Below, in pieces: positions 58,513 through 64,000 of a DNA stretch of 64,000 nt. Made by a program: the position numbers and the translations under genes. A model generated the notes under the pieces. It did not search any database, was not told the DNA's origin, and saw only the letters and a program-made list of their open reading frames with translations. The stretch covers positions 115,499 through 179,498 of the forward strand of contig NMRA01000216.1 of assembly GCA_002633005.1 (NCBI GenBank), written 5' to 3'. How positions within the stretch are numbered: the stretch's first letter is position 1; each line of letters starts with the position of its first letter. The stretch is from Phoronis australis. Its lineage: Eukaryota; Phoronida; Phoronidae.

Positions 58513-60059
58513 ATACGTAATCGTTTTTGGTGTAGAATTTTGTTGATTTCCTCAAGACATATTTTGGGGTCGCGATTTCACTAAATGACTATCATTTAAC
58601 GAGATATTGGGTGACTTTATTGGTAACTAACCGTATTACCACAGTATGAAGGACAATTTTAACGACACAGTTTCCGAAAATTCGTCCTCCCCCCTTTTCC
58701 GAAAATACGCCTGGGCGTATATTCTGTTTCATTTGATGTTTTTGAAATGTCGTTTTCCGAATGTCCGCCCATGGCCTATTTTCGGAAATTCCCGGTAAGT
58801 GGATTTTCACGAAACGGTCCTCTGGAGGAGACCCATTACTTAATTTATACCTTTTCCGTGAAGACTGGATTGTAGTCCGCAGATAGATAGCTTGTTCGAA
58901 TAAACCTTTAGGGAAAACAAACAAGACTGACCTCACTAAAGGGTGTCCTGCTTCAAAAAAACTTTGTTTCCGACAGAGGCGCGTAAGCCTGAATACGACA
59001 GATCTACACAACATTCCCGTCAATCCTGAGTTTCATTCGAAATAATACAGCTGCCCAGTAAAGATTTCTCCGTCCTTTCCAGATTCAAAGATCGGAGTGG
59101 TCATGCCTCCTTACAGAAATTTACTACCGCATATGCCTGCATCTAGGCCTATGTGCACATGTTCAGCAAATTTGCAATTTCTTTTCATCGTTGATAATTT
59201 TGCAATATGAAAAGGCAATTTTCATCTAAATATACGCCGTTTACTTGATGCCATGTGGAATGAAACTCATGCAAAAAGTGATCCAAACTACATTTTGTGA
59301 TATCGATTTTAATTTGGTCGTATTTGATTTTGGGACACAATTCGAAAATAAATTTACCTTTATACTCTGAGCATCGATCGCTTGGTGACGGGCCGTTCTG
59401 TAATAAAATGCATGTATAACGATTACAAGGCCGTTTTGACTTCTTCTGTAACTTATGATAATGCTAATGCGAGTACATCCCACGCCATTAAAACTGGCTT
59501 TGCATTCGTACGCTTTAAACAAGCGTGTTTTTTCCAACAGGCAGTGTCCATGGGCAGAATTGAGGGGCCAAGGAGTCTATCCCTTTCCGGGCACGGTAAT
59601 CAAACAAAAGTAAAAAAGAAAAATAACATAAAAAACGCCGTGGCATGCCGTTTTAAGAGTTATTTTTGGAAGTTGTGGTCGTACATCTCGCTCCGCCGGT
59701 GATGACGTGCCCTGATGAGGCTTTCGTCCATATAAACTTAGACAATAAATTAAAAAATATGTTGTGTAAAATTCGCTGTTTCATGTGATTCAATATAATT
59801 GCCCATGGTCTTCAAACGAAATGATGCCATGGAACTCATTTCAAAGGCGCGGCCATTAAATTTTCAACGCTTCATTTAGAGGTACAATAAAATACATGGA
59901 TTTAAGGTCTGTTTTCGCTTCATTGTTTTATATAGACTCTTACTATGTCCTTCGAATCCTATCTAGTGAGAGAGAGGGTACAGGACTGTTTCCACTAGAT
60001 CACGTAAATTCGTAACGTGATAATACCTAGGAAATTTATTGTTTTATCTAAAACAATAC
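58513..60059 (-). other. Probable intron or intergenic DNA downstream of the PAN exon
   Basis: No exon recognised. Short GAAAATACGCC-type words recur at 58265-58310 and 58675-58760. Open frames match no family. Confidence 0.4.
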
Positions 60060-60383
60060 CTTTTGAAAGTAGCTGAAACCCTTTCTTGTATCCATGTTGT
60101 AACCAGTTGCGGATGGTACGTCGGACGTGAGTTCGCACGTGTACGTTTCCTTTTCTTCAAAGTTCACGGACTGACATTGGCCGTTGTTATTGCATTTAGA
60201 CGTGCATTCTGCTTTAGAGTAAACTTCATGCTCGTCGATATGACTGCCAATACTGAAAACATCTTGACTACATTCCTTCGGTTTGATATACTTGTTAAAG
60301 GTAATTGCCGAACACAATTCACTCGCAGAAGCGCAGTTTAAAATTGCCGCGACCAAGGTCGCAAGAAGAAAGATGCGCACCAT
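60060..60383 (-). CDS. Secreted PAN/apple-domain protein, first coding exon
   Basis: The chosen ATG (60383-60381) gives MVRIFLLATLVAAILNCASA, a classic signal peptide with cleavage likely after residue 20. An upstream in-frame ATG at 60446 would bury it. Residues 24-106 hold six cysteines (24, 38, 60, 64, 70, 83). The run AECTSKCNNNGQCQSVNF...CEL is the core of PAN/apple domains, which bind proteins or sugars outside the cell. The exon ends at FQK with a GTATTG donor in phase 0. No stop precedes the donor, so more exons follow on this strand. The olfactomedin exon 3.4 kb downstream is a good candidate for the same protein, but the link is inference. Confidence 0.82.
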
Positions 60384-60596
60384 GTTATCAAATTCACTGG
60401 CAACTTTCTGGCGAGCGCAGTCTGCTATATGCAGATCGATAAACAAAATCGATAATACCTGAAGACGGAAACTATTGCAACCATTGGAGACACAAACCCA
60501 ACGAAAATCCCAAATGGGGGTATGACGGAGGTTTTAGCATGCAGAACGTAATATACCTGAATCAGTTTTGCTCTTGAGTCAAGTTTATGCCTTTGG

Positions 60597-60604
60597 TTTT
60601 ATAG
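60597..60604 (-). promoter_or_regulatory. Candidate TATA box for the PAN gene
   Basis: CTATAAAA on the minus strand lies about 215 bases upstream of the chosen ATG. It is plausible by position only. Confidence 0.3.
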
Positions 60605-60609
60605 ATATA

Positions 60610-62820
60610 CCGTTTTGAAAATTTGCGATAAGTTAATGTAAAAACAGCCCCACTGAGTGTAAACCCATAAACAGACTTAGATGGACGAGGGCCTGACGCT
60701 CTCCTACCTCACTCCAGTATCTCCCGCCAAAGTTCATGTAGAAAGAGTATTCCTAATTACCTAATTTCTGGCCATAGTAAGATTAAAAAACGAACACTCG
60801 CCGCACAAATAAAAAACTTCATGTTCATTCAACGTTTCGTCTATTCATAAAATCATCAGGATAATACATACAATAAGACATAGAGAGAGAGAGTATTCCG
60901 TACATGGATCCGCGAATATCAAGAACCCGCCAAAATTCCAGAAGATGCGGTCGGATTGCAAAATGTTGAAAATATGCGTTACGACACTTAATACGTTATG
61001 TTTTTTGAAAGTTTGGCGAAATCCACTTTGAAATGTAGGATGAGTAGTGCAACGACGAGTATTTCCCAACAAACTGGGTGAAAATTAATGCATGCAAATA
61101 CAGTAAAATCTCGAAATGACGACGATATGCGCTAGGGCACTTCATAAGAATACCTTTTGAGGGTGTGGTCGAAATTTTGCGAAAATGAAGATTCGCATTG
61201 AAAAATAGTATTTCCTGCACGTAAGCAGGGACACAGACATGCTGAAGAAATGGTGTCTACCATTACTGTATCTCTTGGCTTTCGGCGAGGGATATAAAGA
61301 ATCACACTAAATAGCTGTTTTTAGTTTGTTATACTTTGTGACTTTTACACCAGTCATCCGTGTAAGAATTCAACAACGTTCGGCCTACGAATATAAAGGA
61401 ACCTTTGTTTATTGTTTTCAGAAGAAAATGCTCAGGGATTTGAAGGCACAGTTCATTGTGATGGTCAGTGGAAATGCAAGAAAATAAATACAAACAACAT
61501 TAATATGTTCTGCACGAATTGTCATTGTGAATATACAGGAAGACATCGATTCACTCAATTACTCTAACATTGTTTCCTCTAAATCAATTCAACATGACTA
61601 TGCAATAGTTCGATTCCGTGCTATCTACACTGACAAAATTGATTCCGATACATGTCACACAGTATTCATTGTTGCTGGACATCGCTGGTGTTAGCGATAA
61701 ATTCCATAATATTCAAATCAATATCTCAAGTATTGATCTCTGACGTCAAAAATTATTGTAGGATAATAGATCGGTTAGACACTAAAGCCTGTTATGTAAC
61801 GAAGGAAAATTTGGTTCAAGATTTACATGTTTAGAAATAGTATTCTAACAAATTGTCAGTTTTAAATCTGATGCACATGAAATGACGAATACATTCAATA
61901 ATTGCATGAACAAGTACGAATACGTATTTTCCGGCGAACTCGCTTAACAGGCTGGATCGAGTTCAACTTCCACCCGAGGCACGTTCTCCCTCTTCTTGCA
62001 TAGGCCTACGCTAAATTTAAAACAAAATACATCAACACGAGTTTTGTATTTGGCCGACAGAGATTATTCGAAAGTTGCCGAGACGAGTGGTCAACTTAAC
62101 TGTGAAACGTTAATAAGCTCTTTCAAAAGTACGCTTTCCAATGGCATGTATTGTGATCTATACATTCGACATTGACTGAAGAGAAGAATGCGACCTTTCA
62201 GATTTTGAATGCTTGTCATTTGTGCTTATCGATTTCAATTAAATTAGAGAATTTTGTGGCAGACGAGTCGAAGATACCCTTTCCGCATTTTTCAGTCGAA
62301 AACTTCACGAAAGAAGTTTGTTTAATTTAAAATTATTCCAAAATGATACTTATTCAACAAGTAGACAAACGTTTTCAAAATAACCAGAGGGAAATTTGAA
62401 AAATTTCAAAACAATTTTGAATTTCTCGTGGTTCGTCAACAAAATGGCTGCCAACTGTTGAACGACAATGAACTTCGCCTCGTAAAAATGGAAATACATT
62501 CAGGACAGTAATTTAAGAAATGTTCTTATTTTAATGATGACTTCGATTGATGAAACACAGCATGTGTCCTAATCTAGTGTAAAATAAGGAAGGAGTCGTG
62601 AAGAAACTTTAAGGTGAACTCACTAAAACGACCGATTTTGCTCATGGCCAACAGCATTAAAAGGTTTATCGCTTTCATAAGGTAATACAGCATGCATTTT
62701 TCGGGGTCAAAATCTTCGAGTTATTGTAAAATGATCGTTAATGGTAGGATGATTGTTGCCATCGCTTGATACTATGGAACGCCTGTTGTCGTTGGGATTG
62801 CTGTACTCGATATACCAGTA
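60610..62820. other. Intergenic, nothing recognised
   Basis: I see no coding match, and a short (AG)n run lies near 60881. Confidence 0.4.
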
Positions 62821-62823
62821 AAT

Positions 62824-62918
62824 TTCCTGCATACATCAACCACTCACAATGCAGTACTTTAGGTACTTCCTGCATACACCAACCAATCACAATGCAGTAC
62901 TTTATGTACTTCCTTTGT
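62824..62918. repeat. Tandem repeat, 43-bp unit, ~2.2 copies
   Basis: TTCCTGCATACA-CAACCA plus ATGCAGTACTTTA-GTAC recurs at 62824 and 62867, with a partial third copy at 62910. Confidence 0.92.
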
Positions 62919-62919
62919 A

Positions 62920-64000
62920 CAGCTATTCTGTTTTTGTTTTCCTGTCTAAAGTTTCGTCATGAATATGTCTCTTTTGTTGTTGAGCGCTTAACCAGTTGTT
63001 CACTTTTTAGGTAGGAGATAATTGCACGTACTATCAACCTTTTCAATACAATGTGTTTGGATATTGGGAGTAAAGCAATTTCCCGTCATGCGTACAAAAA
63101 CTTTTGAAATACAAATAGCACCACAAAAACTAAATAGGAACAATTCATCTACTTTCTAGTTAATCAATACACAAGTTAAAGTAACTATTTCCGTTTCATT
63201 TTCGAAAAAACTGATTTGAAACGCAAACCAAATTAAATAAAACATTTCCTATCTAACGGTTTTTGAATTTCTGGTAATCGACATGTCTTGTTCAATCTGT
63301 AACTGGCACTGGGATTTACCCGAGTATTTGAACAATCGTGTCTATTGAACATTACGGGTCGATCACCAGAAATTCAAACAATTTAAAAATATTTCTGTCG
63401 AAGATATTCATTTGATACTCGAGAAGACATATCTTTAATTCATGGAAATGACCTTGCATTTTTATGAAATGATTTTGAATGACGTTCTTGCACAGGGAAT
63501 TTCTGAAAATAATTTAGATCGTCTTAGATGCTAACTCATGGTCTGTATAAGGAAAATCTCCAGGAAAGGAAGACAGCGATTAGTCTACTTTTGGGGACAA
63601 TAAAATAAATTTAGGGATGTTTCTCAAAATGGTTGTTTTTCGCCTTTTTATGGATGGCGTTTGACTAAGCTTTAATTAGCCAACAGGTTACAGTAGTTTT
63701 GTTTCTACCGTTTGGGATATTCCAGCCGATCTGGTTATTTTTGTTGTGTCCACGTGCGCGTGCGCGTGTCGTCTCTTATTATAAGTGGGATTATATAGTT
63801 TTGATCATGTGTTTTAATTCGTCGTTAGATATGTCTGATGATGAACGTAATTGTGGAAACATCTAGTACAAGTATATGTATTATTCGACTAAATGGTCGC
63901 ACGTGAAAACGATTTGAATTTTGAGCAAGATCCAAGCGCCATGGTACACCGAGGCAGTTCTCAGTGCGACCTTCAAACCACTTGTATAACTGGGCTAAGC
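62920..64000. other. Intergenic, nothing recognised
   Basis: A short alternating purine-pyrimidine tract GTGCGCGTGCGCGTG lies at about 63754-63768 and could adopt Z-DNA. I see no gene. Confidence 0.4.

Noticed and set aside
60039-60341. 100-codon + frame
   Set aside because: Antisense shadow of the PAN exon.

Overview
The window is eukaryotic, from an animal genome. Recognisable coding sequence is split into short exons with GT...AG borders, intergenic DNA is long and AT-rich, and transposon debris is dense. The coding content is a DNHD1-type dynein heavy chain tail, an olfactomedin domain, a PAN/apple domain, THAP fingers and a ZNF862-like hAT transposase relic. This suits an invertebrate, perhaps a hemichordate or cephalochordate, but the species cannot be fixed from this DNA alone. 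A 51-base run of N marks an assembly gap.

Region 1 (1-15.5 kb, + strand) holds the 3' end of a dynein heavy chain gene. Six exons (7881-7998, 9589-9752, 10049-10165, 11720-11929, 12197-12364, 14041-14367) join in frame to 367 residues ending in TAA, with a likely poly(A) signal near 15.43 kb. Bases 1-7880 are probably intron. The last part of that intron is a degenerate tandem array that runs up to, and seems to include, the splice acceptor of the first recognised exon. A tRNA-derived SINE sits inside the array.

Region 2 (15.5-47.7 kb) has no gene I can defend. It holds MITEs and dispersed repeats: two TTAA-flanked families, small hAT-like elements with about 5-bp target duplications, TA-flanked elements, an inverted pair of 0.6-0.8 kb repeats about 10 kb apart, and a family of tRNA-like SINE fragments all in one orientation. 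It also holds simple repeats and a broken THAP zinc-finger exon near 37.7 kb.

Region 3 (47.7-53.1 kb) is a graveyard of coding elements: an almost full-length but disrupted hAT transposase related to ZNF862, the first half of a THAP domain, and a decayed LINE reverse transcriptase of L1/Tx1 type.

Region 4 (55.2-60.6 kb, - strand) holds an intact olfactomedin-domain exon ending in a stop and, 3.4 kb upstream on the same strand, an exon encoding a signal peptide and PAN/apple domain. They may be the first and last exons of one secreted protein. MITEs lie between them and just downstream. From 60.6 kb to the end I see only a short tandem repeat.

I found no CRISPR array, operon or other clearly new multi-gene system. 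The most interesting points are the exon-border repeat array, the hAT relic with intron-like gaps, the PAN/olfactomedin exon pair, and the set of MITEs with readable ends and target duplications.
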